Made by a program: the position numbers and the translations under genes. Below are positions 1-8,033 of a stretch of DNA of 64,000 nucleotides, piece by piece; position 1 is the stretch's first letter; each line of letters begins with the position of its first letter. The notes beneath the pieces are model-generated. The model ran no database searches. It had not been told where the DNA came from and was given only the letters and a program-made list of their open reading frames with translations. Source of the stretch: JAAYRQ01 sp035647815 (lineage in GTDB: Bacteria; Bacillota; Syntrophomonadia; Syntrophomonadales; Syntrophomonadaceae); the NCBI GenBank assembly GCA_035647815.1, contig DASRMR010000065.1:25163-89162 (forward strand), in the 5' to 3' direction.

Positions 1-2
1 GC

Positions 3-134
3 CATATAGGAATAGTTTCAAAGAGTTTTTCTAAAAGGTTAGGAAATATGGCGGGGTTTAGAAACATTTTGGTACATGACTATACTAAAATAAAACCAGA
101 AATTATCATAAATATATTAAAAAAGGATATATAA
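3..134 (+). CDS. C-terminal fragment of HepT-like HEPN ribonuclease toxin
   Basis: The reading frame is open from the window edge to a TAA at 132-134, giving 43 residues. It contains RNILVHDY, which fits the R-x4-H-x-Y motif of HepT/DUF86 HEPN toxins, preceded by a typical MAGF stretch. In this family the motif forms the RNase active site, and the tyrosine is the residue modified by the partner nucleotidyltransferase MntA. The N-terminus and any antitoxin gene would lie to the left of the window. The fragment is followed by a terminator, consistent with the end of a transcription unit. The family call is by motif only; whether the whole gene is intact cannot be judged. Confidence 0.7.
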   Translation, partial: HIGIVSKSFSKRLGNMAGFRNILVHDYTKIKPEIIINILKKDI

Positions 135-178
135 ACAACTTAGTGAAGTCTGTCAGTACTATATACTAAGATACGGTT

Positions 179-207
179 ACACCTTTAATATTTTAAGGTG
201 TTTTTTT
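179..207 (+). terminator. Rho-independent terminator after hepT-like gene
   Basis: Arms ACACCTT (179-185) and AAGGTGT (195-201) form a 7-bp stem with a 9-base loop, followed at once by a run of Ts (202-207). It separates the HepT-like gene from arsR. Confidence 0.85.
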
Positions 208-226
208 CTTGCATTTTATGTGTTCG

Positions 227-251
227 TATAATAACATAAGCATATACTTAT
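227..251 (+). promoter_or_regulatory. Probable arsR promoter -10 and ArsR operator-like inverted repeat
   Basis: TATAAT at 227-232 is a consensus -10 box; a convincing -35 is not visible at 17 bases. Just downstream, ATAAG (236-240) and CTTAT (247-251) form an inverted repeat around CATATA, resembling the AT-rich dyads bound by ArsR/SmtB repressors. The dyad lies between the -10 and the ribosome binding site (AAGGAG, 254-259), a position suited to repression. This is inference from position and symmetry. Confidence 0.4.
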
Positions 252-269
252 ATAAGGAGTTGCTTATGG

Positions 270-614
270 ATGTTTGAAACATTTTTTAAAGCTATTGGTG
301 AGCCGACTAGGCTTAAGATTTTGCGCCTTTTAGTAGAAGAAGATTTATGTGTTTGCGATATAGAAGAAGTATTACAGATGAGTCAACCTCGAATTTCTCA
401 ACACCTTAAAGTATTAAAACAAGCTGGTTTAGTTGGGGATAGGAAAGAAGGACAAAAAACTATATGCAATTTTAATCATAGTGCATTTACAGAAAATTTA
501 GAGGAATTCCAGAGATTTATGTTTAGCCCTATAGAGGAAATAAAAAACTTTGAAGATGAAGTTGCGAGACTTATGCTATTAGATGGAACTTCTTGTGAGA
601 AAAAACTAAACTAA
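270..614 (+). CDS. arsR: ArsR/SmtB-family metalloid-responsive repressor
   Basis: 114-residue winged-helix repressor of usual family length. The segment around residues 24-52 carries LCVCD (Cys27, Cys29), the classic ArsR metal(loid)-binding motif at the start of the recognition helix region, followed by SQPRISQHLKVLKQAGLV, the DNA-binding helix. The ATG at 270 is preceded by AAGGAG at 254-259; an ATG at 266 is out of frame and stops after three codons. Followed by an ArsP-like permease and a thioredoxin-like protein, so it most likely represses this three-gene unit until arsenic or antimony binds. The exact ligand is inferred from the Cys motif and neighbours. Confidence 0.9.
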   Translation: MFETFFKAIGEPTRLKILRLLVEEDLCVCDIEEVLQMSQPRISQHLKVLKQAGLVGDRKEGQKTICNFNHSAFTENLEEFQRFMFSPIEEIKNFEDEVARLMLLDGTSCEKKLN

Positions 615-629
615 CTATGTCAAGGATGT

Positions 630-676
630 CAAGGGGACGGGGTTACTGTCACCTTTATGTCAACAACCCCGTCCCC
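630..676. repeat. GC-rich REP-like palindrome between arsR and permease
   Basis: GGGGACGGGGTT (633-644) and AACCCCGTCCCC (665-676) are perfect 12-base inverted arms around a 20-base spacer, far more GC-rich than the surroundings. The first 25 bases (630-654) match 22 of 25 positions at 14871-14895, so this is a dispersed element rather than an ordinary terminator; no T-run follows. It lies inside the presumed arsR-permease transcript, just upstream of the GGAGG (698-702) of the next gene. Confidence 0.75.
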
Positions 677-708
677 GCGTCACCCGCGTCATCTTTTGGA
701 GGGCTATT

Positions 709-1764
709 ATGATGGATTTTTTACTAACCATGTTAAATGGTGGTATAAAAGAGCTTTTAGAATATTTATCTGCACATGTTATCACTTGCTTAGTCCCAGC
801 ATTTTTTATCGCTGGTGCTATGGCAGTTATAGTAACTAAAGGTGCAGTTATTAAGTATTTTGGGGTCCAGGCTAAGCGTTGGGTAGCATATACGGTAGCT
901 TCTGTATCGGGAATGTTGCTCGCAGTTTGCTCTTGTACAGTTTTGCCCTTATTCGCAGGAATTTATAGTTTAGGGGCAGGATTAGGACCAGCTGTTACTT
1001 TTCTATATTCGGGACCTGCTATAAATATCTTAGCTATATCTCTTACTGGTGCAGCTATCGGCTGGCATATGGGGGTGGCTAGGGGTGTAGGTGCAGTCGT
1101 TTTTGCCATAATTATTGGGATTATTATGTCTTTACTTTTTGCTAAGGATGAAAAGCGAAGGATGGCGGAGATTGGTGATTTACCCCAAGAAACTACTGAG
1201 AAACCGGTAACATTTTTGATCGTCTTTTTCGGCATTATGGTAGGGATTTTGATAATTAGTACTAGTAACTTGGAAGTATGGGTTAAAGTAGCTTTAGATT
1301 TAGCCCTAATTAGCACCCTTGGAGTTATGGTTTATCGATATTTTGCAGAAGGTGAATTTAGTTTATGGATGGAAGAAACTTGGGGCTTAGTTAAATTAGT
1401 AGTTCCTACCCTAATGATTGGAGTCTTTTTAGTAGGGATGGTAACTTCTATTATCCCACCTGCATTAATTTCGAATTATGTAGGGGAAAACACTTTGACT
1501 GCTAATTTTGCCGCTTCTCTTATTGGTGCATTATTCTATTTTTCCACCTTAACGGAAGTTCCTATAGTTAAAGGTTTAATGGATTTAGGTATGAATCAAG
1601 GGCCAGCTTTAGCTTTGCTACTATCAGGGCCAGCAGTTAGTATACCTAATTTATTAGTTGTTTATCGTATTATGGGTTTAAAACGCACGGCGGCTTATTT
1701 CGTACTAGTAGTAATGATGGCTACTTTAACTGGTTGGTTATATGGTTACTTTTTTGTTTTATAG
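709..1764 (+). CDS. ArsP-type / UPF0718 family efflux permease
   Basis: 351-residue polytopic membrane protein with about eight to ten hydrophobic segments. It has the family's duplicated pattern: VCSCTVLPLF (Cys74, Cys76) with SGPAINIL in the first half, and LTEVPIVKGL with SGPAVSIPNL in the second. Proteins of this family export organic or trivalent arsenicals (ArsP) or other thiophilic ions. Start is ATGATG with GGAGG at 698-702. The gene follows arsR and precedes a CxxC thioredoxin-like protein, an arrangement common for these permeases. The true substrate cannot be read from sequence. Confidence 0.88.
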   Translation: MMDFLLTMLNGGIKELLEYLSAHVITCLVPAFFIAGAMAVIVTKGAVIKYFGVQAKRWVAYTVASVSGMLLAVCSCTVLPLFAGIYSLGAGLGPAVTFLYSGPAINILAISLTGAAIGWHMGVARGVGAVVFAIIIGIIMSLLFAKDEKRRMAEIGDLPQETTEKPVTFLIVFFGIMVGILIISTSNLEVWVKVALDLALISTLGVMVYRYFAEGEFSLWMEETWGLVKLVVPTLMIGVFLVGMVTSIIPPALISNYVGENTLTANFAASLIGALFYFSTLTEVPIVKGLMDLGMNQGPALALLLSGPAVSIPNLLVVYRIMGLKRTAAYFVLVVMMATLTGWLYGYFFVL

Positions 1765-1793
1765 GATAATATTAATTTAGGAGGTCATTAGTT

Positions 1794-2030
1794 ATGAAAA
1801 TTGAAGTATTAGGAACAGGGTGTGCTAAATGCAACAAGTTGGAAAAAGATGTAAACAAAGCTTTAGCTGAATTAAATATGGTAGCAGATGTTTCCAAGGT
1901 AGCAGATATTAAGAAGATCATGGATTATAAAGTTATGATAACGCCTGCTTTAGTCATTAATGGACAAGTAAAATCAACGGGGCGTCTGCCTAAAAAAGAC
2001 GAGTTAAAGAATTTTCTCAGAGAGGGATAA
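1794..2030 (+). CDS. Small thioredoxin-fold protein (redox-active disulfide protein 2 type)
   Basis: 78 residues with a thioredoxin fold signature: GTGCAKC gives the redox pair Cys10 and Cys13, and ITPALVING provides the cis-proline (Pro51). Cytosolic, without a signal peptide. It directly follows the ArsP-like permease with GGAGG upstream and is probably cotranscribed with arsR and the permease. Small thioredoxins of this type may reduce or hand over the metalloid to the exporter; that role is inferred from gene order. Confidence 0.88.
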   Translation: MKIEVLGTGCAKCNKLEKDVNKALAELNMVADVSKVADIKKIMDYKVMITPALVINGQVKSTGRLPKKDELKNFLREG

Positions 2031-2067
2031 TAATCTTTAGTGTGCTACCTTTTCGCCCCTCATATGT

Positions 2068-2667
2068 TTAAGAAATGAAATATTTCTTGAGTGTTGAATT
2101 AATTTTATAGTCATCGTGAATGTATTCAGTTTTTACTAGACCTACATCTTTTTGATAATATTCATATGAATAACCTTCAGATTCGTTAAATTCACATTTT
2201 ATTTTAATACAATCAGTAAAGTATTCTGCAGGAGTTATTATATTAGACTCTGTATCTACTATTTCTCGACTTCCATTAGGAACATCCCATTTGTTGCCTA
2301 CTTGAAAAGGAAGCTTAATCATAATAGTGTCATCATTAGGTTCATAATCGGTTTCTAGAAGATTTTCATCGTCATAGCTTTCATGGATAAGGAGAACACG
2401 AGTAATGGCATTATCAGATATAGTATAAATTGCTTTTGATGAAGTACCACTATTATTAATAGCAAATTGAACTTTATCATCCTTTTGATAGGTAACTGTC
2501 TGCTTATATTCTGCAAATTCATTTCCCGTACCTTTGAATTCCCAGCTACTTTCTACAGTGGAGGGGAAATAGTTAGCAACTCCTTCTTTATCAGGTTCTG
2601 AACAGCCGATAATGTTCATAAGCAAAAACATTAAAATCAAGGTTAAAGTGAAAATATTTTTATTCAT
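2068..2667 (-). CDS. Putative lipoprotein of unknown function
   Basis: 199 residues. The N-terminus is a lipoprotein signal: Lys after Met, a hydrophobic stretch to residue 20, then IIGC with Cys22 as the lipidation site. The mature part is acidic, beta-rich in appearance, with YFPSTVESSWEFKG near its start, a pattern seen in small uncharacterised Firmicute surface lipoproteins. AGGAG lies upstream of the minus-strand ATG at 2667. It is convergent with the ars genes and stands alone. No function can be assigned. Confidence 0.75.
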   Translation of the reverse strand: MNKNIFTLTLILMFLLMNIIGCSEPDKEGVANYFPSTVESSWEFKGTGNEFAEYKQTVTYQKDDKVQFAINNSGTSSKAIYTISDNAITRVLLIHESYDDENLLETDYEPNDDTIMIKLPFQVGNKWDVPNGSREIVDTESNIITPAEYFTDCIKIKCEFNESEGYSYEYYQKDVGLVKTEYIHDDYKINSTLKKYFIS

Positions 2668-2861
2668 GGATTATCTTCGACTCCTTTCTAATACTATATA
2701 TAGATAGAGGTAAATAAACTGACACCATAGAATTTTATATTATAAATAAGATTATACTTCATTAAGTCAGATTTTCGTAATTTTGGGGATTTTGATTAAA
2801 AGGTGTTAAAATCTCTTTCACCTGATAGCTAATATTTGATACCTGTTAAGGAGGTGCAAAT

Positions 2862-3860
2862 GTGCCGGAATTACGCCAGGATTTAATTAGAGATGCTTGG
2901 GTAGTTATTGCTAAAGATAGAGCCTTAAAACCTAATGATTTTCCGATTAATAAAAATGAAATGCACTTTAAAGATACTAACCACTTATGCCCGTTTTGTG
3001 TTGGAAATGAGGAACATACTCCACCTGAAATTACTGCATATAGGGAAATCAAATCTTTGCCCAATACCCCAGGGTGGACTGTTAGGACTATTCCTAATAA
3101 ATATTCCGCCTTTAGTTTGCAAAGGGAATCAAACGAAGAATATGACGGAATTAATAATAGTTGTAGTGGCATAGGTCAACATGAAGTTGTTATAGAAACG
3201 CCGGAACATGGCCTAGAATTGCATGAATTTGATATGGAAAGAATTAATTTGGTCTATAAAATGTTAAGAGAGAGGTATATATCTTTAGCGGAAGATGGAA
3301 GAATAAAGTATATACAGATTTATAAGAATAGGGGAATTTTTGCGGGTGCCTCTTTAGAACATAGCCATAGTCAAATTATAGCTCTTCCAATGGTGCCAGA
3401 GGTTAACAAGGGTGTAAGTAGATATTACTCTAGAAATGGTACTTGTTTATTATGTGATATTTTGCAACAGGAGCAGACTAGTAAGGAAAGAGTTGTTTAC
3501 CAAGGAAAAGAATTTATAGTCATATGTCCTTATGCCTCGCGGTTTGCTTATGAAGTATGGATAATTCCTATCCAACATGTTCAACATTTTGGGGATATAA
3601 ATGATATTCAATTAGAAGAATTAGTATACATAATTAAAAATATACTTAAAACTATAATTGCAACTTTAGATAATCCGTCCTACAATATCGTTATTAACTC
3701 TGCACCAGTCAACATGGGATCAGAAGATGGGTATCATTGGTTCATAGAAGTGGTACCTAGATTAATAGTTATGGCTGGGGTGGAAATTGCTACAGGAATA
3801 TATATGAACCCTGTAGCTCCAGAGATAGCGACTAGTTTATTTAGGGAATACTTGAAATAG
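2862..3860 (+). CDS. galT: Galactose-1-phosphate uridylyltransferase-like HIT-superfamily enzyme
   Basis: 332 residues, starting at GTG 2862 after AAGGAGGTG; an overlapping ATG at 2860 is out of frame. The N-terminal half has the zinc pair CPFC (Cys43, Cys46) and the HIT catalytic motif HSHSQ (His167, His169, Gln171); the C-terminal half has CLLC (Cys195, Cys198) and the paired-domain motif YHWFIEVVPRL. GalT swaps UMP between UDP-glucose and galactose-1-phosphate through a uridylylated His. No galK or galE is adjacent, so the substrate could instead be another sugar phosphate; a GalT-like nucleotidyltransferase is certain, galactose specificity is not. Confidence 0.8.
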   Translation: MPELRQDLIRDAWVVIAKDRALKPNDFPINKNEMHFKDTNHLCPFCVGNEEHTPPEITAYREIKSLPNTPGWTVRTIPNKYSAFSLQRESNEEYDGINNSCSGIGQHEVVIETPEHGLELHEFDMERINLVYKMLRERYISLAEDGRIKYIQIYKNRGIFAGASLEHSHSQIIALPMVPEVNKGVSRYYSRNGTCLLCDILQQEQTSKERVVYQGKEFIVICPYASRFAYEVWIIPIQHVQHFGDINDIQLEELVYIIKNILKTIIATLDNPSYNIVINSAPVNMGSEDGYHWFIEVVPRLIVMAGVEIATGIYMNPVAPEIATSLFREYLK

Positions 3861-3884
3861 TAAGTTTGAAATTAAGGAGTAAAT

Positions 3885-4382
3885 ATGTTTAAAAAATTAT
3901 ATCCTGATTTATATGTAAATTCACTAAAGGAAATCCCTTTAGATGAAATTAAAGCTATGAAAAAAGAAGGTTTTATCCTAGATCTTGATAATACTATTAC
4001 TGAATGGAATAGTAATGATATTACTCAAGAAGTTATCGATTGGTTTCACCTTATTGAAAGCAGAGGCTTTAAGGCCTGTATTCTTTCTAATAATGGTGAA
4101 AGAAGAATAATGGAGGTAGCTGAGCAGCTGGAAATTCCTTATATATATAGAGCTCAGAAACCGCGTAGAGGAGGCTTTTATAGAGCTGCAGAATCTCTAG
4201 GGATATCTATTGACAATACTGTAGTCGTTGGCGATCAAATATTTACTGATGTTTTAGGCGGGAATAGGGCAGGCTTTTTTACTATATTAGTAGTGCCGAT
4301 TAATAAGAAGGAGTTTTTAGGAACTAAAATATCTAGAGCTATGGAATTTTTCGTATTAAAGCGTTTGAAAAGGGAAATGTAA
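3885..4382 (+). CDS. yqeG: YqeG-family HAD IIIA phosphatase
   Basis: 165-residue HAD-superfamily protein. DLDNT (residues 33-37) is motif I with the nucleophilic and acid/base aspartates, LSNN is motif II, and VGDQIFTDVLG is motif IV. The length and the PDLYVNSLKEI N-terminus are typical of YqeG. In Bacillus yqeG lies before yqeH and aroE, and here aroE follows, so synteny supports the call. Substrate unknown; a role in phospholipid or nucleotide dephosphorylation has been suggested for relatives. Confidence 0.9.
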   Translation: MFKKLYPDLYVNSLKEIPLDEIKAMKKEGFILDLDNTITEWNSNDITQEVIDWFHLIESRGFKACILSNNGERRIMEVAEQLEIPYIYRAQKPRRGGFYRAAESLGISIDNTVVVGDQIFTDVLGGNRAGFFTILVVPINKKEFLGTKISRAMEFFVLKRLKREM

Positions 4383-4432
4383 CATAATAGATAATAAGTT
4401 GAAAATAGTGATGATAAGTGTGATAATTTAAA

Positions 4433-4457
4433 TTGGCGGATGCAATGCATCCGCCAA
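4433..4457 (+). terminator. Strong hairpin between yqeG and aroE
   Basis: TTGGCGGATGCA (4433-4444) and TGCATCCGCCAA (4446-4457) are perfect 12-base complementary arms; in RNA the inner pairs would open into a small loop. The tail ATATTTTAATG has a weak T-run. It ends at the aroE ribosome binding site, so it may terminate yqeG or attenuate aroE. Confidence 0.65.
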
Positions 4458-4479
4458 TATTTTAATGAGGCATTTTATT

Positions 4480-5331
4480 ATGATTAATAGTAAAACAAGA
4501 TTAATAGGAATTATCGGATATCCCTTGGGACATACTCTTTCACCTATAATGCAGAATAAAGCTTTACAGGAGATGGGACTTAATTATATTTATGTTCCTT
4601 TAGAAGTAAAGCCGGTGGATATTAAAAAGGCTATTGAAGCTATTCGTATATATGACCTGATGGGGGTTAATGTAACTATTCCTTATAAGGAAATAGTTAT
4701 GGAACATTTAGATGAACTATCAGCAGAAGCTATAGCCTGTGAAGCTGTCAACTTAATCAAAAACGAAGATGGGCGCTTAATAGGTTACAATACTGACGGA
4801 AAAGGTTTTGTGGCAGGTTTAGAGGAAGCTGATGTAGATGTAAGTGGGCAAATCTTATTATTAGGTGCTGGTGGTGCAGCTAGAGCTGTTGGCCATGCTT
4901 TAGCGACAGAAGGTGTACAAGAGATGACTTTTTTAGATATAGACCGATTAAAAGCGGAAAACTTAGCAGATTTCATTAGGCGAAAAACTGGTGTAAGCTG
5001 TTACGGTTTAGAAATGAATCGAGAAACATTTGCACTTGCAGGTAAAAATGCGGATATTATAGTAAATTGCACTCCCTCTGGGATGTACCCGGAAATTAAC
5101 AATTCACCTATTGATGATATTAGCATGATTAAAAAACCAGCAGTATTATGTGATTTAATTTACAATCCTCTACAGACTAAATTATTAGCAATGGGAAGAG
5201 CCCATGGTTTAAAAATTATTAATGGGGTTCCTATGTTAGTTCATCAAGGTGCTTTAACTTTAGAAATTTTAACTAATTTAAAACCTCCAATTGATATCAT
5301 GAGAGAAGTGGTTCTTCATCAGGTACGATAG
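4480..5331 (+). CDS. aroE: Shikimate dehydrogenase
   Basis: Reduces 3-dehydroshikimate to shikimate with NADPH. The 283-residue protein has LSPIMQN (substrate binding, near residue 20), NVTIPYK with catalytic Lys70, NTDGKGF with catalytic Asp106, and the NADP-binding loop GAGGAARAV (129-137). The ATG at 4480 is preferred over an in-frame ATG at 4465 because GAGG (4467-4470) lies the right distance upstream of 4480, while 4465 has no ribosome binding site and abuts the hairpin. The 3' end overlaps the following prepilin gene. It opens a shikimate gene run continued by aroC, aroK and aroB. Confidence 0.96.
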   Translation: MINSKTRLIGIIGYPLGHTLSPIMQNKALQEMGLNYIYVPLEVKPVDIKKAIEAIRIYDLMGVNVTIPYKEIVMEHLDELSAEAIACEAVNLIKNEDGRLIGYNTDGKGFVAGLEEADVDVSGQILLLGAGGAARAVGHALATEGVQEMTFLDIDRLKAENLADFIRRKTGVSCYGLEMNRETFALAGKNADIIVNCTPSGMYPEINNSPIDDISMIKKPAVLCDLIYNPLQTKLLAMGRAHGLKIINGVPMLVHQGALTLEILTNLKPPIDIMREVVLHQVR

Positions 5332-5794
5332 TCGCGGATTTACCCTAATCGAACTTCTAGTTGTATTGGCTATTTTTTCTGTATTACTAAGCTTAGCTAT
5401 ACCTTCCTTTAAAGGAGTTTTAGAAAACCAGAAACTATATGCAGATGCTCGTCAGTTAGCTACGAGTTTAAGGGCGACTAGAAATGATGCTATATATAAT
5501 GAATATCCTGCAAAAGTGCAATTTTATACTGCAGATAATAGCTACTTAGTTACAAATAAAGGTTTTACGAAACGCTATTACTTAAGTCTAGGAATTAAAT
5601 ATGTAGGAACTACAACTTTTTCTGCTAGTCCGGTGGATAAAGTTCCATACTGTTCATTTAACTCTACTGGAACTCCCAATCAAGGTGGAACAGTAACTTT
5701 AAAAAACAGTCGTGGTACTAATAGATATATAATCGTAAACCCAGTAGCTGGAAGAGTGCGGATTTCAGATAAAAAACCTGCAAATTGGAAATGA
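5318..5794 (+). CDS. Type IV prepilin-like (FimT/GspH-type) protein, non-standard start
   Basis: The frame encodes RYDSRG then FTLIELLVVLAIFS, an ideal prepilin leader: short basic leader, Gly before the cleavage site, Phe+1 and Glu+5, then a hydrophobic helix. The frame is open from 5303, but no ATG, GTG or TTG lies before the signal; the first is TTG 5366, which would remove it. ATC at 5318, nine bases after GAGAGAAG, would give a normal seven-residue leader, so I place the start there provisionally. The C-terminal part, about 125 residues, looks like a pseudopilin globular domain. A point mutation of an original ATG is the main alternative. The gene overlaps aroE by 14 bases. Confidence 0.7.
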   Translation: MRYDSRGFTLIELLVVLAIFSVLLSLAIPSFKGVLENQKLYADARQLATSLRATRNDAIYNEYPAKVQFYTADNSYLVTNKGFTKRYYLSLGIKYVGTTTFSASPVDKVPYCSFNSTGTPNQGGTVTLKNSRGTNRYIIVNPVAGRVRISDKKPANWK

Positions 5795-5807
5795 GGGAGT
5801 TGCTGTT

Positions 5808-6314
5808 TTGATTTTTGAATTATTATTTATTTTCTTTGCCCGAATCATCGATGTTTCCTTAGGTACTGTTCGGATGATTCTAGTAATAAGAGGGGATAAG
5901 CTACCTGCCTCCCTAATCGGTTTCTTTGAAATACTAGTTTATACGATAGCATTAGGTTTAGTAGTAGGCTCACTTGATGATCCAGTTAAGCTAATAGTAT
6001 TTTGTACTGGTTTTGCTTTAGGTATATATGTGGGGTCTATTATTGAAGAAAGATTAGCACTCGGTTTTAGGGGACTTCAAGTTACGATTAATAAAGAATA
6101 TGCTCATATTGTTGAAGAATTGCGTGAAGAAGGTTTTCCTGTAACTTGTTGGGATGCAAGTGGTAAAGCTGGTCCTAAACTAGTATTAAATATTATAGTT
6201 AAAAGAAACATGGCTCAATTAGTGGCAGATAAAGTTTATGAAAAAGATGCTACTGCTTTTGTAGTATTGATGGAACCAAAACAATTTAGAGGTGGATATA
6301 TTAAAAAGAAATAG
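5808..6314 (+). CDS. UPF0316 / DUF2179-DUF5698 family membrane protein
   Basis: 168 residues with about three N-terminal membrane segments (residues 1-22, 35-55, 60-80) and a C-terminal soluble domain of the DUF2179 type ending in VVLMEPKQFRGGYIKKK. The RIIDVSLGTVRMILVIRG stretch is characteristic of UPF0316. The start is TTG 5808 with GAGGGAG eight bases upstream. The soluble domain resembles small-ligand-binding domains found in YitT-like proteins; its function is unknown. It sits between the prepilin and aroC, 13 bases from each. Confidence 0.88.
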   Translation: MIFELLFIFFARIIDVSLGTVRMILVIRGDKLPASLIGFFEILVYTIALGLVVGSLDDPVKLIVFCTGFALGIYVGSIIEERLALGFRGLQVTINKEYAHIVEELREEGFPVTCWDASGKAGPKLVLNIIVKRNMAQLVADKVYEKDATAFVVLMEPKQFRGGYIKKK

Positions 6315-6327
6315 GAGGAATTCCTAG

Positions 6328-7515
6328 ATGTTAAGATTTGTTACTTCTGGTGAATCTCATGGCAAGGCATTAGTAGGAATTATTGAAGGTTACCCTGCGG
6401 GCATAACTGTTAGTCAAAAACAGATAAATGAAGATTTAGCTAGACGACAGAAAGGTTATGGCCGAGGGGGAAGAATGCAAATTGAGAAAGACCAGATAGA
6501 AATAATAGCCGGGGTGCGTAATCAAGTTACCCTAGGCAGTCCTGTTAGTTTTATGATTGAAAACAAAGATTATGTAAACTGGGAAAGTATTATGAGCCCA
6601 GATCATTGCATAGATATAGAAGAAAAGGCTGTGCATCGGCCTAGACCAGGCCATGCAGATTTAGCTTCTGCAATTAAGTATAATCATACAGATATGAGGA
6701 ATATACTAGAAAGAGCTAGTGCTAGGGAAACAGCCACAAGGGTAGCGGCAGGTTCTTTTTTTAAGCAATTATTAGCACCCTTTGGCATATACATTTATAG
6801 TCAGGTAATAGGAATTGGAAATGTTAAGGCCGTACATACTGATATAGGCAGTCTGGAATACGCTCAATTAGTGGAAAGAGTAGAGGCGTCTCCGGTGAGA
6901 TGCCAAGACGAAGAAGCTAGCGAACAAATGATAAACATTATTGATCAGGCTAAGAAAGATGGTGAATCACTAGGTGGTTTTTTTGAAGTCGGTGCCATCG
7001 GTGTTCCACCTGGATTAGGTAGTCATACTAGTTGGGATAGAAAGCTGGATGCTAAGCTAGGAGGTCTACTTCTAAGTATTCCTGCTATTAAGGCGGTAGA
7101 AATTGGTGCAGGAATTATAAATGCGAGTTCACCTGGTTCTGGGGTACATGATCAGATTTTTTTGGATGATAAAGCAGGGTTACACCGTAATTCTAATCGA
7201 GCTGGGGGGTTAGAAGGTGGGGTAACTAATGGTGAAACAGTTTGGGCGAGAGCGTATATGAAGCCTATTCCCACCCTTTATAAACCACTTCAAAGTGTCA
7301 ATACTTTGACTTGGGAAGAAGAAACAGCCGTAATTGAACGTTCTGATATTTGTGCTGTACCAACAGCTGCAGTAGCTGGAGAAGCTATGTTAGCTTTTGG
7401 TATAGCCGAAGCATTAGTGACTAAATTTGGTGGTGATAATCTCACGGAAATGATGAGCAATTTTGAGAGTTACAGGGATTATATGAAAAGAGTGTGGAAA
7501 TGGAAAAAAACATAG
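6328..7515 (+). CDS. aroC: Chorismate synthase
   Basis: Converts 5-enolpyruvylshikimate-3-phosphate to chorismate using reduced FMN. The 395-residue protein starts TSGESHGKALVGIIEG and carries the conserved RPRPGHADLA (near residue 110) and RASARETATRVAAG (near 131), and a C-terminal signature near SDICAVPAAV-type sequence. Length matches the long FMN-dependent bacterial form. AGGAGG precedes the ATG. The end overlaps aroK, indicating translational coupling. Confidence 0.97.
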   Translation: MLRFVTSGESHGKALVGIIEGYPAGITVSQKQINEDLARRQKGYGRGGRMQIEKDQIEIIAGVRNQVTLGSPVSFMIENKDYVNWESIMSPDHCIDIEEKAVHRPRPGHADLASAIKYNHTDMRNILERASARETATRVAAGSFFKQLLAPFGIYIYSQVIGIGNVKAVHTDIGSLEYAQLVERVEASPVRCQDEEASEQMINIIDQAKKDGESLGGFFEVGAIGVPPGLGSHTSWDRKLDAKLGGLLLSIPAIKAVEIGAGIINASSPGSGVHDQIFLDDKAGLHRNSNRAGGLEGGVTNGETVWARAYMKPIPTLYKPLQSVNTLTWEEETAVIERSDICAVPTAAVAGEAMLAFGIAEALVTKFGGDNLTEMMSNFESYRDYMKRVWKWKKT

Positions 7516-8015
7516 TTTTAATAGGTTTTATGGGTACTGGTAAAAGTACTGTCGGTGTAAAAATAGCGGAAAGATTAAAAATGAATTTTGTGGATATGGA
7601 TCGGGAAATAGAGAAAATTACAGGTATGTCTATAAAATTATTATTTAAAAATCATGGTGAGGTTAGATTTAGATCTGAAGAAAAACTAATGGCCCAAAAA
7701 TTAAGTAAACAGAAGAATATGGTAATAGCTACTGGCGGCGGGGTAGTACTGCAAGAGGATAATATCGAGGTGCTTAGGGAAAATGGTATTATAATTTGCT
7801 TAGATGCTGATGCTAGTAATATATTTGAGCGGGTAAATAGAAAAAGAGGGACTAGGCCTTTACTTAAAAAGAATCTAACTGTAAAAGATGTTGAAGATAT
7901 GTTAGCAGAGCGGGAAACTTTTTATGCTGGTGCTGATTATAGAATTAATACTAGTAATAAAGATTTAAATCAGGTAGTTAATGAGGCTATTAGACATATT
8001 AAGAAGACCATTTAG
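7500..8015 (+). CDS. aroK: Shikimate kinase
   Basis: Phosphorylates shikimate at the 3-OH using ATP. About 171 residues; Walker A GFMGTGKS at residues 9-16, DMDREIE (shikimate-binding DxD region), RSEE near residue 57, GGGVV near 80 and the lid arginines in RKRGTRPLL. An in-frame GTG at 7494 would add two residues; I prefer ATG 7500 because AAAAGAG lies about seven bases upstream. It overlaps aroC by 16 bases and lies just before aroB. Confidence 0.95.
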   Translation: MEKNIVLIGFMGTGKSTVGVKIAERLKMNFVDMDREIEKITGMSIKLLFKNHGEVRFRSEEKLMAQKLSKQKNMVIATGGGVVLQEDNIEVLRENGIIICLDADASNIFERVNRKRGTRPLLKKNLTVKDVEDMLAERETFYAGADYRINTSNKDLNQVVNEAIRHIKKTI

Positions 8016-8033
8016 AAAATGGAAGGAACGAAA

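Noticed and set aside
209..232. TTGCAT-TATAAT as a full arsR promoter
   Set aside because: The spacer is only 12 bases; only the -10 box was kept.
657..839. 60-codon plus-strand frame overlapping the ArsP-like permease start
   Set aside because: Begins inside the repeat and runs out of frame through the permease gene.
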